From: Terribacillus saccharophilus
GTDB taxonomy: Bacteria; Bacillota; Bacilli; Bacillales; Amphibacillaceae
Assembly: GCF_002272745.1 (NCBI RefSeq)
Contig: NZ_NPBD01000007.1
Location: forward strand, 372,001 to 436,000
Reading direction: 5' to 3'
Length of the DNA stretch: 64,000 bases
Part shown: positions 8,415 to 17,111 of the stretch, piece after piece
Layout of the letters: each line of letters begins with the position of its first letter
How positions within the stretch are numbered: position 1 is the stretch's first letter
The notes under the pieces: model-generated
Database searches by the model: none
Seen by the model: the letters and a program-made list of their open reading frames with translations, nothing else
Told to the model about the DNA's origin: nothing
Made by a program: the position numbers and the translations under genes

Positions 8415-9539
8415 TTGGCTAAAATACAGTTGAAGAATATCCAGAAAGTCTATGATAAGAACGTTATGGCAGTTGAAGATTTCAACTTAGAAATAGATGA
8501 CAAAGAATTCATCGTTTTCGTTGGTCCCTCCGGTTGCGGGAAATCAACGACTTTACGTATGATTGCTGGTCTGGAGGAAATCTCAGGCGGTGACTTCTAT
8601 ATGGACGGAGAAAAAATGAACGATATCCCGCCAAAGGATCGGGATATCGCAATGGTATTCCAAAACTATGCGCTGTATCCACATATGAACGTATATAATA
8701 ATATGGCATTTGGTCTAAAGCTGCGTAAATTCAAAAAGGATGAAATTGATAAGCGCGTCCAGGAGGCCAGCAGGATTCTTGGTTTGACAGACTACTTAAA
8801 CAGGAAGCCGAAAGCCCTTTCCGGTGGTCAGCGTCAGCGGGTAGCGCTCGGACGTGCGATTGTCCGTGATGCGAAAGTATTCCTCATGGATGAGCCGCTT
8901 TCCAACTTGGATGCGAAACTGCGGGTACAGATGCGAGCTGAAATCCAGAAGCTGCACCAACGCTTGCAGACTACCACTATTTACGTAACACATGACCAAA
9001 CGGAAGCGATGACGATGGCAAGCCGCCTTGTTGTCATGAAAGACGGCATCATCCAGCAGGTAGGTGCACCGAAGGACGTTTATGATAATCCAAATAACAT
9101 GTTCGTAGGCGGCTTCATCGGTTCTCCATCTATGAACTTCCTCAACGTGACGATCCAGGATGGCAAAGCAAAGCTTGGCAATGTCACATTTCAGCTTCCG
9201 CCGGCTAAAAAGAAAATGCTGCAGGAGGCAGGCTATGGCAACGGAGAGGTCGTGATGGGAATCAGACCGGAGCATATCCACGATGCCGATTATGAAGAAA
9301 GCCTCGCTCATGCTCATGAAGTGGAAGCAACAATCGATGTAGTCGAATTGATGGGTGCTGAGAGCTTCCTTTACGCAGACATGGCTGGTCAGGAATTCGT
9401 TGCTCGTGTTGATGCCCGTTCGGATATCAAGGGCAAGGATAAGCGGACGCTATTGTTCGATATGGAGCAAGTACATTTCTTCGATAAAGAGACAGAAGCC
9501 CGAATTACCGAAGCAAACGCTGCTTCACAAGTATCCTGA
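8415..9539 (+). CDS. msmX: Multi-sugar ABC transporter ATPase, MsmX/UgpC type
   Basis: Cytoplasmic ATPase of carbohydrate importers (CUT1 class), 374 residues. N-terminal nucleotide-binding domain: Walker A GPSGCGKST, Q-loop FQNYALYPHM, signature LSGGQRQR, Walker B VFLMDEPLSNLDAK, switch YVTHDQTEAM. C-terminal regulatory OB (TOBE) domain from about residue 240, with GIRPEHI. The start is a TTG at 8415, eight bases after AGGAGG. No sugar permease or receptor gene is nearby, which fits MsmX, a shared ATPase that serves several oligosaccharide importers encoded elsewhere. An upstream cre suggests CcpA control. Confidence 0.92.
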   Translation: MAKIQLKNIQKVYDKNVMAVEDFNLEIDDKEFIVFVGPSGCGKSTTLRMIAGLEEISGGDFYMDGEKMNDIPPKDRDIAMVFQNYALYPHMNVYNNMAFGLKLRKFKKDEIDKRVQEASRILGLTDYLNRKPKALSGGQRQRVALGRAIVRDAKVFLMDEPLSNLDAKLRVQMRAEIQKLHQRLQTTTIYVTHDQTEAMTMASRLVVMKDGIIQQVGAPKDVYDNPNNMFVGGFIGSPSMNFLNVTIQDGKAKLGNVTFQLPPAKKKMLQEAGYGNGEVVMGIRPEHIHDADYEESLAHAHEVEATIDVVELMGAESFLYADMAGQEFVARVDARSDIKGKDKRTLLFDMEQVHFFDKETEARITEANAASQVS

Positions 9540-9544
9540 TAAGT

Positions 9545-9575
9545 AGACTGTGCCCAATTGGGTACAGTCTTTTTT
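9545..9575 (+). terminator. Intrinsic terminator of msmX
   Basis: AGACTGT/ACAGTCT stem extended by a self-complementary centre, followed by six Ts. Confidence 0.88.
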
Positions 9576-9614
9576 ATGGTAAGATTATCTAAATTAATGA
9601 AGGGGATGGGTTTG

Positions 9615-10130
9615 ATGGACAGAAGATTTCCTATCGGTCAGTTTCAACAGGAAGGCCCTATTTCGGAGGAGCAAATAAAACGATGGATAGAGGAAATAAG
9701 TCAGCTGCCAGAGCAGGTCATATCGCTAGTAAAGAGGCTGTCAGAATCAGAACTTCTGCATACATATCGGGAAGGCGGCTGGAATATTAAACAGATTGTG
9801 CATCATATAGCTGATAGCCACCTCAATTCCTTTATCCGTTTCAAATTGGCGTTGACAGAAGAAAATCCAATCATTAAGCCATATGAAGAAGCAGAATGGG
9901 CCAAGCTGCCAGACTATGACATGCCGCCTCAATTTGCTTTTGAGCTGCTTGCATCCATCCATCGTAAATGGGTTGTCCTGCTGCGTTCGCTTACTGCTGA
10001 ACAGCTGGAGCGAACATTTCAGCATCCGGAATCCGGTGAAGTGAGCTTAAAGGAGAATATCGGAATCTATGCTTGGCATGGTAAACATCATTTGGCTCAT
10101 ATTCGCTTGGCGCTGGTAAGCCAGGACTAA
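9615..10130 (+). CDS. yfiT: DinB-fold putative metal-dependent hydrolase, YfiT-like
   Basis: A 171-residue four-helix-bundle protein of the DinB/YfiT family. YfiT homologues bind a divalent metal through three histidines; candidates here are the His residues in WNIKQIVHHIADSH (about residues 58-68) and YAWHGKHHLAHI near the C-terminus, exactly where the family places them. The N-terminal RFPIGQFQ also fits YfiT. Several DinB-fold proteins are thiol (bacillithiol) transferases, so that is a possible activity. The ATG at 9615 is preceded by AAGGGGATG; another ATG at 9606 is within that site. Confidence 0.8.
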   Translation: MDRRFPIGQFQQEGPISEEQIKRWIEEISQLPEQVISLVKRLSESELLHTYREGGWNIKQIVHHIADSHLNSFIRFKLALTEENPIIKPYEEAEWAKLPDYDMPPQFAFELLASIHRKWVVLLRSLTAEQLERTFQHPESGEVSLKENIGIYAWHGKHHLAHIRLALVSQD

Positions 10131-10136
10131 CCATGG

Positions 10137-10165
10137 AAGAGTATCCTACACGGATACTCTTTTTT
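10137..10165 (+). terminator. Intrinsic terminator of the yfiT-like gene
   Basis: A 10-bp perfect stem (10137-10146 with 10152-10161), TACAC loop, then a T-run. Confidence 0.9.
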
Positions 10166-10235
10166 ATTAAACGGGGTTTTACTTCGGGATTAGTAAGGAA
10201 ATAACTAGTAGATAGATGAAGGAGTGGATGACGGG

Positions 10236-11021
10236 ATGGATGCATCTTTGAATGGGAAAGTAGCGGTTGTGACTGGTGCTGGATCTGGTATTGGAAAGGC
10301 AGCTGCAATTATGCTCGCTGAAAAGGGTGTTCGGATAGGGCTGTTTGATATGGACGCTTCTGCTGTAGAGAAAACAGCAGCTGAAATCAAGACTGCTGGA
10401 GGTACGGCGATAGCAGCCAAGGTCGATGTAGCAGATAGCACACAGCTGCAGCAAGCGTATAAGCAAGTGCTTGAAAAGTTCGGACAGCTGGACATCGTCT
10501 TTGCTAATGCGGGCATCAATGGAACACTTTCTCCTATTGAACATTTACCTGAAGAAGATTGGGACAAGACGCTCGGAACGAATGCGAAGGGGACATTCTT
10601 GACGGTCAAATTCGCTATCCCTTACATGAAAGAACATGGCGGGAGTATTATCATTACCAGTTCGATAAATGGAAATCGTACGTTCTCGGGTTTCGGGATG
10701 AGTGCGTATAGTGCCTCAAAAGCAGCAGAAACTGCCTTCGGTAAAATGGCTGCATTGGAGTTATCAGCTTATCGTATCCGTGTTAATGTTATTTGCCCAG
10801 GTGGAATCGAAACAAATATAGAAAAACGGACGAAGAAGGATGAGGAGCATCTGGCAGAAGTAACAATTCCCAAAATCTTTCCCAAAGGTCAACACCCGTT
10901 AAAAGGGGAGCCCGGAAAGCCAGAGGACGTAGCTTCTATTGTCTGCTTTCTGGCATCCGATGCATCTGGTCATATGTCGGGAAGTGTTCTTTATGCAGAT
11001 GGTGCAGAAACATTGCTATAG
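10236..11021 (+). CDS. Short-chain dehydrogenase/reductase
   Basis: Classical SDR oxidoreductase, 261 residues. The Rossmann cofactor motif TGAGSGIG is near residue 15, NAG in FANAGIN near 90, catalytic Ser in IITSSINGN, and the YxxxK pair in YSASK. FDMD after the second strand puts an Asp where NAD-preferring enzymes carry it. The C-terminal SGSVLYADGAE is typical. The ATG at 10236 fits GAAGGAG 11 bases upstream; the GTG at 10224 overlaps that site. Substrate unknown. The flavoprotein gene begins 31 bases later on the same strand. Confidence 0.88.
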   Translation: MDASLNGKVAVVTGAGSGIGKAAAIMLAEKGVRIGLFDMDASAVEKTAAEIKTAGGTAIAAKVDVADSTQLQQAYKQVLEKFGQLDIVFANAGINGTLSPIEHLPEEDWDKTLGTNAKGTFLTVKFAIPYMKEHGGSIIITSSINGNRTFSGFGMSAYSASKAAETAFGKMAALELSAYRIRVNVICPGGIETNIEKRTKKDEEHLAEVTIPKIFPKGQHPLKGEPGKPEDVASIVCFLASDASGHMSGSVLYADGAETLL

Positions 11022-11052
11022 GTGCATTTTTCAATTTTTAGGAGGCAAGTAA

Positions 11053-11952
11053 ATGTATGATGTAATTATTGTGGGCGGCGGAATTGCAGGTATTCAAGCT
11101 GCTATCCAGTTCGGCAGATACAAGCGTGATGTACTAGTTTTGGATAAGCGAAATGACGGAAGATCGCATTGGTGCAAAAGCTACCATAATTTGATTGGCT
11201 GGCCTGATGGTGTTTCAGGAAATCATTTGCTGGAGCTTGGCAGGAAGCAGATCGACTCGTATGGCTGTATAAAGATCGAACAGCAGGAAGCAGTAGAAGT
11301 GGAGAAATGGAAGGAAGGTTTCACTGTTAAAACAGCAGATGGCCATACGCATGATACAAAACTTCTGCTCTTTTCCACAGGAATAACAGATCGGATACCA
11401 ATCAAAGAACTATATCCGCTGCTTGGTACGGATGTGTATGTGTGCCCTGATTGCGATGGCTACGAAATCAGCGGAAAGCGGACTGTTGTTGCTGGTACAG
11501 GAGAAGCAGGGGCTCATTTAGCTATTATGCTCGCTTACTGGTCAAACGATATTGTCTTTGTGAATCACGAGCAGGAGCCCGTGTCAGAGGAAACGTTCGA
11601 GGAATTGAAAAAGCACTCGATCGAATACTATGATCAGCCGATTCAGGAAGTTGTACTAAGCGAAGATGATAAATTGGAAGGCTTCTTAGTGAATGGCGAG
11701 AAGCTGTGGGCAGAGAAAGCCTTTGTCGCCTTCGGTAAAAATCGTGTGAACAGCAAGCTGGCAGATTCATTGGGTGTGGAGCTTCATAAGAACAAGCATA
11801 TCGAAAACAATCCCCGCACAAAGGAAACAAGCGTCGAAGGTGTCTGGGCAGCAGGAGATGTTACGGTGCATTCCGAGCAGGTCAGCATCGCAATGGGCGA
11901 TGGCATGCAGGCAGCTATCTGGATGCAAAAGCGTTTGTTGAAGACAAAATAA
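11053..11952 (+). CDS. Thioredoxin reductase-like FAD/NAD(P)-binding oxidoreductase
   Basis: A 299-residue flavoprotein. The N-terminal FAD dinucleotide motif is GGGIAGIQAAIQFGR, a second nucleotide motif is GTGEAGAHLA, and the C-terminal FAD contact is GVWAAGDVT. CPDCDGYE (about residue 131) supplies a CxxC pair in the position of the thioredoxin-reductase redox disulfide. It is shorter and more divergent than housekeeping TrxB, so its partner need not be thioredoxin. AGGAGG precedes the ATG. It may be cotranscribed with the SDR gene upstream; a terminator follows. Confidence 0.85.
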   Translation: MYDVIIVGGGIAGIQAAIQFGRYKRDVLVLDKRNDGRSHWCKSYHNLIGWPDGVSGNHLLELGRKQIDSYGCIKIEQQEAVEVEKWKEGFTVKTADGHTHDTKLLLFSTGITDRIPIKELYPLLGTDVYVCPDCDGYEISGKRTVVAGTGEAGAHLAIMLAYWSNDIVFVNHEQEPVSEETFEELKKHSIEYYDQPIQEVVLSEDDKLEGFLVNGEKLWAEKAFVAFGKNRVNSKLADSLGVELHKNKHIENNPRTKETSVEGVWAAGDVTVHSEQVSIAMGDGMQAAIWMQKRLLKTK

Positions 11953-11969
11953 AAACTGATTATAACGTG

Positions 11970-12004
11970 CCTGATTTCAGATTCATTCTGTGGTCAGGTT
12001 TTTT
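11970..12004 (+). terminator. Intrinsic terminator of the SDR/flavoprotein unit
   Basis: Imperfect stem with CCTGA/TCAGG base and CAGA/TCTG upper part, then six Ts. The remaining intergenic DNA to 12269 is AT-rich; apart from the AAAAGGAG ribosome site of the next gene I see no definite signal in it. Confidence 0.7.
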
Positions 12005-12269
12005 CATGCGTTCAATTTCAAACAACTATTCTCGAAATGGACCATAAGGGCGGGAAATAGTACTGCCAGCTTCTATAAAATACTAGATACTATTATCAAA
12101 GTAACGTATAACTGATTTAATCCTTTTTATAAATTGATTGGTGAGAGAGACTGAATTGGTGTGCTCTTAATTATCAAGCATGCATTTTATAGGCATTTCT
12201 TTACTGCGGATGTTCAGTGCTAACAAAGCATTATTTTCTTGAAACAGCATTCAAAAGGAGCGAAATAAA

Positions 12270-13139
12270 ATGAAGTTTTCTCTTTATTCAGTAATGACAC
12301 CGGATATCAAGCCAGAAACACTGATTGCATACTTAAAAGATACCGAATACACAGCTGTAGAGTTGCGGTTCGGCGAAACACCGGCTGACTTTAAGAGTGA
12401 AGAACCGAGTTACTGGAGGAATAACCTGTGTACAATTTCCCCCTCGATAACGGATAATGACATACAAATTTTAAAAGATAAAGCAGAAGATAGCAGCATT
12501 AACATACTAAGTGTACTTCCATACTTAACTGCGGGTGACTTGGAGTCAACAGAACACGCTTTGCAGACTGCTAAAAAACTAGGGGCTTCCACTATCCGCT
12601 TAGGAATTCCTACTTATGATCGTTCCCAGCACTACAATGATTTATTTAAATCTGCAGCTGCTTATTTAAGCGAAGTAGAACAGATGTGTAAACAATATAA
12701 AGTGAAAGGATTAGTGGAGACGCATCACCACACAATTGCACCTAGCGCAAGCCTGGCTTATCAGTTGGTTTGTTCATATGATCCTGATCACATCGGAGTT
12801 CTGTATGATCCCGGCAATATGGTGCACGAAGGGTATGAGAATTACAGGATGGGGCTAGAATTGTTAGGTGAATATCTTGCGCATGTACATGTCAAAAATG
12901 CAATCTGGCAAAGGGGACACACAAACATGGATGGAACTGTTGATTGGTCCGTGCAGTGGGCACCAATCGAAAAAGGAGCTGTGAATTGGAAACAAGTACT
13001 CCTTGATCTAAAAGCAGTTGGGTACGATGGGTATGTCGGTATGGAGGATTTTAGTGCATCCATGCCTACAGTAGAAGCGATCAAACACAACATTGAATCA
13101 GTTCAACAATTTATTGCGGAAAATGAAGGAACTTACTAA
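12270..13139 (+). CDS. Sugar phosphate isomerase/epimerase (xylose isomerase-like TIM barrel)
   Basis: A 289-residue TIM-barrel protein of the AP endonuclease 2 / xylose isomerase-like superfamily (IolE, IolI and tagatose epimerase relatives). Likely metal ligands follow strands: Glu in VKGLVETHHHT, Asp and His in IGVLYDPGNMVHEG, His in LAHVHVKNA, and Glu in GYVGMEDFSA. That order matches the Glu-Asp-His-Glu site of the family. AAAAGGAG precedes the ATG. No sugar pathway genes flank it, so the substrate is open. It stands between two terminators pointing away from it. Confidence 0.8.
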   Translation: MKFSLYSVMTPDIKPETLIAYLKDTEYTAVELRFGETPADFKSEEPSYWRNNLCTISPSITDNDIQILKDKAEDSSINILSVLPYLTAGDLESTEHALQTAKKLGASTIRLGIPTYDRSQHYNDLFKSAAAYLSEVEQMCKQYKVKGLVETHHHTIAPSASLAYQLVCSYDPDHIGVLYDPGNMVHEGYENYRMGLELLGEYLAHVHVKNAIWQRGHTNMDGTVDWSVQWAPIEKGAVNWKQVLLDLKAVGYDGYVGMEDFSASMPTVEAIKHNIESVQQFIAENEGTY

Positions 13140-13330
13140 TTGAGTGAAAGAATTATTCTGCCAGTTTAACAAGAAAGATTAATAAACATGGTAAGAGGTT
13201 TGTTTATTATGGATCTTATATCCTGAAACCTCCACATGATGGCTCGGGTTTGTGTAAAGGCATGCAGAGGTCTTGAAGATATTTACAGTCAATTTGAGAT
13301 GCATTTGAAGTGAATGAAATATATAACGTA

Positions 13331-13377
13331 AAAAAAGAGGGTCTATCCGTTCAGAATGGAACGGAAAGATCCTCTTT
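13331..13377 (-). terminator. Intrinsic terminator of the mannitol operon
   Basis: AAAGAGG/CCTCTTT plus TCCGTT/AACGGA form a long hairpin; on the minus strand it is followed by seven Ts. The DNA between 13140 and 13330 shows only a weak hairpin (GAGGTTT/AAACCTC) without a T-run. Confidence 0.85.
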
Positions 13378-13419
13378 CTCTTAAACAACTGAAAAACGTC
13401 TGTTTTGTATGGTCACGCT

Positions 13420-14571
13420 TTATGCTCTGTCTTTTTGTTGTTCATATTTTTCAATTGCTTTTGCAACTAGTTCGCTGTCTTTAGGCTGCTCGCTAATATG
13501 TGACAGAGTGGAAGCTGCTCCTTCAGACTTGATGCGTTCCTGCAATTCTTTCGCTTCATCGTCGCCTTCTGGATCGAATACCAATGCATAAGCGATAGTC
13601 GTAAGTAGTGCCTCAGCTGATTTGCCTTGCTCTAACAATGATTGTGCTGGGTAGACTAATCTATCCTTTGGACCAAGCTTGCGGATTGGACCGCGACCCA
13701 CGCGTGTTACCATATCAGAAATATACGGATTCTGGTAACGCTGAAGGATTTTTGTAATGTAGTGAGTGAGGTCTTCTTCCTCGAAGCCCCATTTTTCCTG
13801 CAATAAGGAGCTAGTTTCTTCTAATGCCTGTTTAGCCAGATTCAGAATCTCTTCATCTTTAATGGCATCAATGATGGTGTCATAGCCTTTGGCATATCCA
13901 GCATAAGCGATAGCAGCATGACCTGTATTAACTGTCAGAAGCTTTCTTTCAATATAAGGCTCCAGGTTATCAACAAAGGTAATCGCTTTGATATCTGGAA
14001 GTTCACCCTGCCAGTTTTTCTTTTCCACAACCCATTCGAAATAAGGCTCTACTTGTACTGTTAGCAAATCCTGCTGCTCCTGAATTGGAACAATCCGATC
14101 GACAGCCGCATCGCAGAATGCTGTATAGCTTTCTACATTTTCCATGTCCTGTTTATCGATATGAGAGATGACGAACTCGCGTAGCTGGCTGGAGCCACGG
14201 ATCATATTCTCACATGCAATAACATGGACCGGTTTAGGCTGTTTTGCACGCTGGACAAGTCCTTTGGCAATTACAGGTGCAACATGCGGCAGGATAGATG
14301 GGCCTACTGCAGTCGTAACAATATCAGCTTCTGCGATTGCTTTGATGACAGCTTCTTCTTCTGTGGCACTATTTAAACCAGTAACACCGGTTATCGTTTC
14401 AGAATGTGCTTCTTCCTGTGCGTAGACGACTTCATATTGCTGCTTTTCCTTCAAAGCAGAGATAATGTCACTGTTTACATCAGCAAAAGTAACATGTACG
14501 TCGGCGTGAGAAAGAAGGGCACCGATAAATCCTCTGCCGATATTGCCGGCACCAATGTGTACGCTCTTCAT
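13420..14571 (-). CDS. mtlD: Mannitol-1-phosphate 5-dehydrogenase
   Basis: Oxidises mannitol-1-phosphate, the product of the mannitol PTS, to fructose-6-phosphate with NAD. The protein has 383 residues, the usual MtlD length. The N-terminus is the family signature HIGAGNIGRGFIG, with a later AFCDAAVDRIVP and the KLLTVNTGHAAIAYAGY helix holding the catalytic Lys region. It is the last gene of mtlA-mtlR-mtlF-mtlD, its ATG overlapping the mtlF stop by one base (TAATG), so translation is coupled. Expression should follow MtlR and CcpA control at the mtlA promoter. Confidence 0.97.
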   Translation of the reverse strand: MKSVHIGAGNIGRGFIGALLSHADVHVTFADVNSDIISALKEKQQYEVVYAQEEAHSETITGVTGLNSATEEEAVIKAIAEADIVTTAVGPSILPHVAPVIAKGLVQRAKQPKPVHVIACENMIRGSSQLREFVISHIDKQDMENVESYTAFCDAAVDRIVPIQEQQDLLTVQVEPYFEWVVEKKNWQGELPDIKAITFVDNLEPYIERKLLTVNTGHAAIAYAGYAKGYDTIIDAIKDEEILNLAKQALEETSSLLQEKWGFEEEDLTHYITKILQRYQNPYISDMVTRVGRGPIRKLGPKDRLVYPAQSLLEQGKSAEALLTTIAYALVFDPEGDDEAKELQERIKSEGAASTLSHISEQPKDSELVAKAIEKYEQQKDRA

Positions 14572-15002
14572 TACGCATCAACCTCAGAGAACATATCAAT
14601 GATTTCTTGCTTGCTTGTTGCATTCACAAGCTTTTCGATGTTTTCCTCTTCTGAGCAAACGATAGCAATTTGCGAAAGGATATCCAAATGTTCATTGTTT
14701 TTACCGGCAATACCAAAAACGAGCTTCACTTCATTGCCATCGAATGTAACGCCTTCTGGTGCCTGGATGATAGAGATACCGGAAGCGATGACCTCGCCCT
14801 TAGCATCTTCTGTACCATGCGGGATAGCTACGAAATTACCCATGTAAGTTGACGTCAATGCTTCTCGTTCGATCATTTTATCCACATAAGTTGCATTAAC
14901 ATAGCCATTATCCACAAGAATTTGGCCGGCTTTCCGGATAGCATCTTCCTGATTGTCCAATTTAGTGTTCATTAGAATATTTGCTTCTTGTAATACTTCC
15001 AT
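14571..15002 (-). CDS. mtlF: PTS mannitol-specific EIIA component
   Basis: Cytoplasmic phosphotransfer protein that receives phosphate from HPr and passes it to the EIIB domain of MtlA; 143 residues as usual. The phosphorylated His lies in FVAIPHGTEDAKG (about residue 60). The ribosome site AGGAGGG is made from the last codons of mtlR, and mtlR ends three bases before this gene. A stand-alone EIIA paired with an EIICB protein is the Bacillus/Geobacillus arrangement, unlike the fused EIICBA of enteric bacteria. Confidence 0.96.
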   Translation of the reverse strand: MEVLQEANILMNTKLDNQEDAIRKAGQILVDNGYVNATYVDKMIEREALTSTYMGNFVAIPHGTEDAKGEVIASGISIIQAPEGVTFDGNEVKLVFGIAGKNNEHLDILSQIAIVCSEEENIEKLVNATSKQEIIDMFSEVDA

Positions 15003-15004
15003 GA

Positions 15005-17095
15005 TTACCCTCCTAAGTGATCTGTGAATTGTTGGATGTGGGCAGTGAGCAGCTGCGCCAATTCCTTGCTGAGTGCATCCTGATCCGCAGAACGAATCAT
15101 GTGCTGAACATGCTCTTCTAAAATAAGGATACTGATTTTACTAAACAGCTCGTAACAGCTTAAAGGCAAATTGTCCGGTGCAGCAAGGATGAAAAGGCGG
15201 TCAGCCTCCATCACTTGATTGTCCATCCCCTTGATCATAATAGGGGAGGATAGCGCCATCATCCAAAATGCAGGCTGCTCGATTTCTGTACTGCGGCTGT
15301 GATACAAAGCCATCCTTGTATCAGGGATACCCATTCCTCCGAGCTCATCTCTTTGTTGGAGAAGGGAAGCAAGTGTCCCGTGCTTTTTTATGACAGCGTG
15401 GTCAGCTGCATGTTGATCAATATGAGCGAACAAATCTGTCTGCAATTGATATGTCCCATTGATCATAAAGTTATTCCATAAGGTGTGGCTCACCGCTGTC
15501 AATGTCTGCAATTCTTTTAGTTTTGAATCGAAAGCTGAAACTGTCGGAAATGCTGCTGGCATCTCTTTTGCAGGTGCTGCCTGCTTTCTTTTTTTATATA
15601 TAGTCGGGAGTTCCTGCTGGATGAATGCATCCACTCGTTTGACATCCGGTCCAGGCAACAGTGGATTGACAAGCAAATACTGGCGGTGGAACTGGTCAAG
15701 GCTGATTGTTGAAATAAGCAAATCAAAGCTTTCCAACTCCATATCCTTCAGCTCCAGGAAAGACGACAGCGACACTTGTGTAATCTCTGGGAATTCATTC
15801 TGCAGCCTGCTAGCAAGCATTTTAGAAGTACCGATTCCGCTTGCGCAAACGACTAAGGCATGCAATCTTTGTCTGCTGCGCTGCCGTTCTCTTGCAGAAG
15901 CGAAGTGCAGTGCCAGAAAGGCAACCTCGCCCTGTCCGAAACGAAAAGTCGGAAATACAGTTTCAAGAGCTTCTCGAACTGCTGTTACAACTTCTTGATA
16001 ATCTTGTTCGATCTTCTCTGTAAGCGGATTGTACGTTTGAATTCCTTCCCTTGCCCTGCTGATGGCTGGTTCAATATGGGCCAGCAATCCAGTGGTGAAA
16101 GTTTCGTCCTTTTCCAAGTGCGGCAGCTGTATCGTAGCAGCAACCAACTGAATGAAAGCTTGTACTTGCAGCTCGAATAGCGGATCAGAGCGATGTGTCG
16201 TTTCATTCCGCTTCGCTCCTTGTATTTGTACAGCAATATAACCGATCTCCGAAGCTGAAAACGTAATAGAGAAGGTGTTTTCCAATTCCCTGCTTAACGC
16301 TGCCGCAATCGTATATTCTTCCGTTTTTTGTAAAGATTCCAATAGCGGCGGGGAAAGAATGACAAATTTAGCCTGCTGTATCCTTTGGATCGTAATACTT
16401 ATATAAGTAATAAGTGCAACATAAGCATTATCAGCAATGGAATAAGATAGCTTGGTCAAATGATCCATTACATATTTCTCTACCGTTGTCATACGCTGAT
16501 CCTTAATGATATTTTGAAGGAACTGGTGCAAATTCTGTTCTTCATGATCATTGGTAAACGTATAAATAGATGCTTGATCCAGCTGCTCCATCATGAGCTG
16601 GACGAGTACCTTCCTTTTTTCGTTCTCTTCACCATCGAGCTCAACTCCAACACCGCGGCGCCTTATGATGGACAGTGAATAATCGACTAGCCTGGATTCC
16701 AATGCATCCAAATAAACGGATAAGGCCGTCTTCGATAATTGCACTTCATTTGCCAAATAAGCTACTTTAACAGGTTCACTAGCTTCAACCAGTAAATAAA
16801 GCAAATGGAGCAGCCGCTCTTCCTGGGTCGTATCTACCTCGACCGCATCACGCAGCTGCTCTTGCAATGCCTCCATTTGATCCCTTTCTCCTTCAACCCG
16901 AATACCGGATCCAGTAACACGCAGCAGGGACAGCTTATTTTCAGCAAGTGTTCGTTCTACTTGCTTCAATTCCCGGTGAATAGTTCGAGAGCTGACATGT
17001 AATAGCTCTGCCAGCTCTCGAATGGAGATGAATTGGTTTCTGGAACGCAGCAATTGCAGGATTATTCTTCTTTCTCTGCTGCTAACCATTTCCAA
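15005..17095 (-). CDS. mtlR: Mannitol operon transcriptional activator MtlR
   Basis: PRD-containing activator of the BglG/MtlR type, close to 697 residues. Order: HTH (ISIRELAELLHVSSRTIHREL), second HTH region, PRD1, PRD2, an EIIB-like domain with Cys in VVCASGIGTS, and an EIIA-like domain with His in ALYHSRS. PRD2 keeps both conserved histidines (LLAHIEPAISR, FLALHFASA), but in PRD1 the equivalent places read LITYISI and IAVQIQG. Phosphorylation by HPr activates and by MtlA/MtlF inhibits members of this family. AAGGAG favours a TTG start at 17095; GTG 17104 and ATG 17089 are alternatives. Confidence 0.93.
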   Translation of the reverse strand: MEMVSSRERRIILQLLRSRNQFISIRELAELLHVSSRTIHRELKQVERTLAENKLSLLRVTGSGIRVEGERDQMEALQEQLRDAVEVDTTQEERLLHLLYLLVEASEPVKVAYLANEVQLSKTALSVYLDALESRLVDYSLSIIRRRGVGVELDGEENEKRKVLVQLMMEQLDQASIYTFTNDHEEQNLHQFLQNIIKDQRMTTVEKYVMDHLTKLSYSIADNAYVALITYISITIQRIQQAKFVILSPPLLESLQKTEEYTIAAALSRELENTFSITFSASEIGYIAVQIQGAKRNETTHRSDPLFELQVQAFIQLVAATIQLPHLEKDETFTTGLLAHIEPAISRAREGIQTYNPLTEKIEQDYQEVVTAVREALETVFPTFRFGQGEVAFLALHFASARERQRSRQRLHALVVCASGIGTSKMLASRLQNEFPEITQVSLSSFLELKDMELESFDLLISTISLDQFHRQYLLVNPLLPGPDVKRVDAFIQQELPTIYKKRKQAAPAKEMPAAFPTVSAFDSKLKELQTLTAVSHTLWNNFMINGTYQLQTDLFAHIDQHAADHAVIKKHGTLASLLQQRDELGGMGIPDTRMALYHSRSTEIEQPAFWMMALSSPIMIKGMDNQVMEADRLFILAAPDNLPLSCYELFSKISILILEEHVQHMIRSADQDALSKELAQLLTAHIQQFTDHLGG

Positions 17096-17111
17096 ATCAA
17101 TCACTCCTTAC

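Noticed and set aside
8402..8416. Second cre over the msmX ribosome site
   Set aside because: AGGAGGCGCTTACA differs from consensus at three positions, two forced by the Shine-Dalgarno sequence; treated as chance or very weak.
8796..9317. Long minus-strand open frame (173 codons) inside msmX
   Set aside because: It lies wholly opposite a textbook ABC ATPase, has no ribosome site and no recognisable domain; it is a shadow of the real gene.
15459..15998. Plus-strand open frame of 179 codons within mtlR
   Set aside because: It is antisense to a fully recognisable MtlR with all domains; Cys/Ser/Leu-rich composition is typical of reverse-strand shadows.
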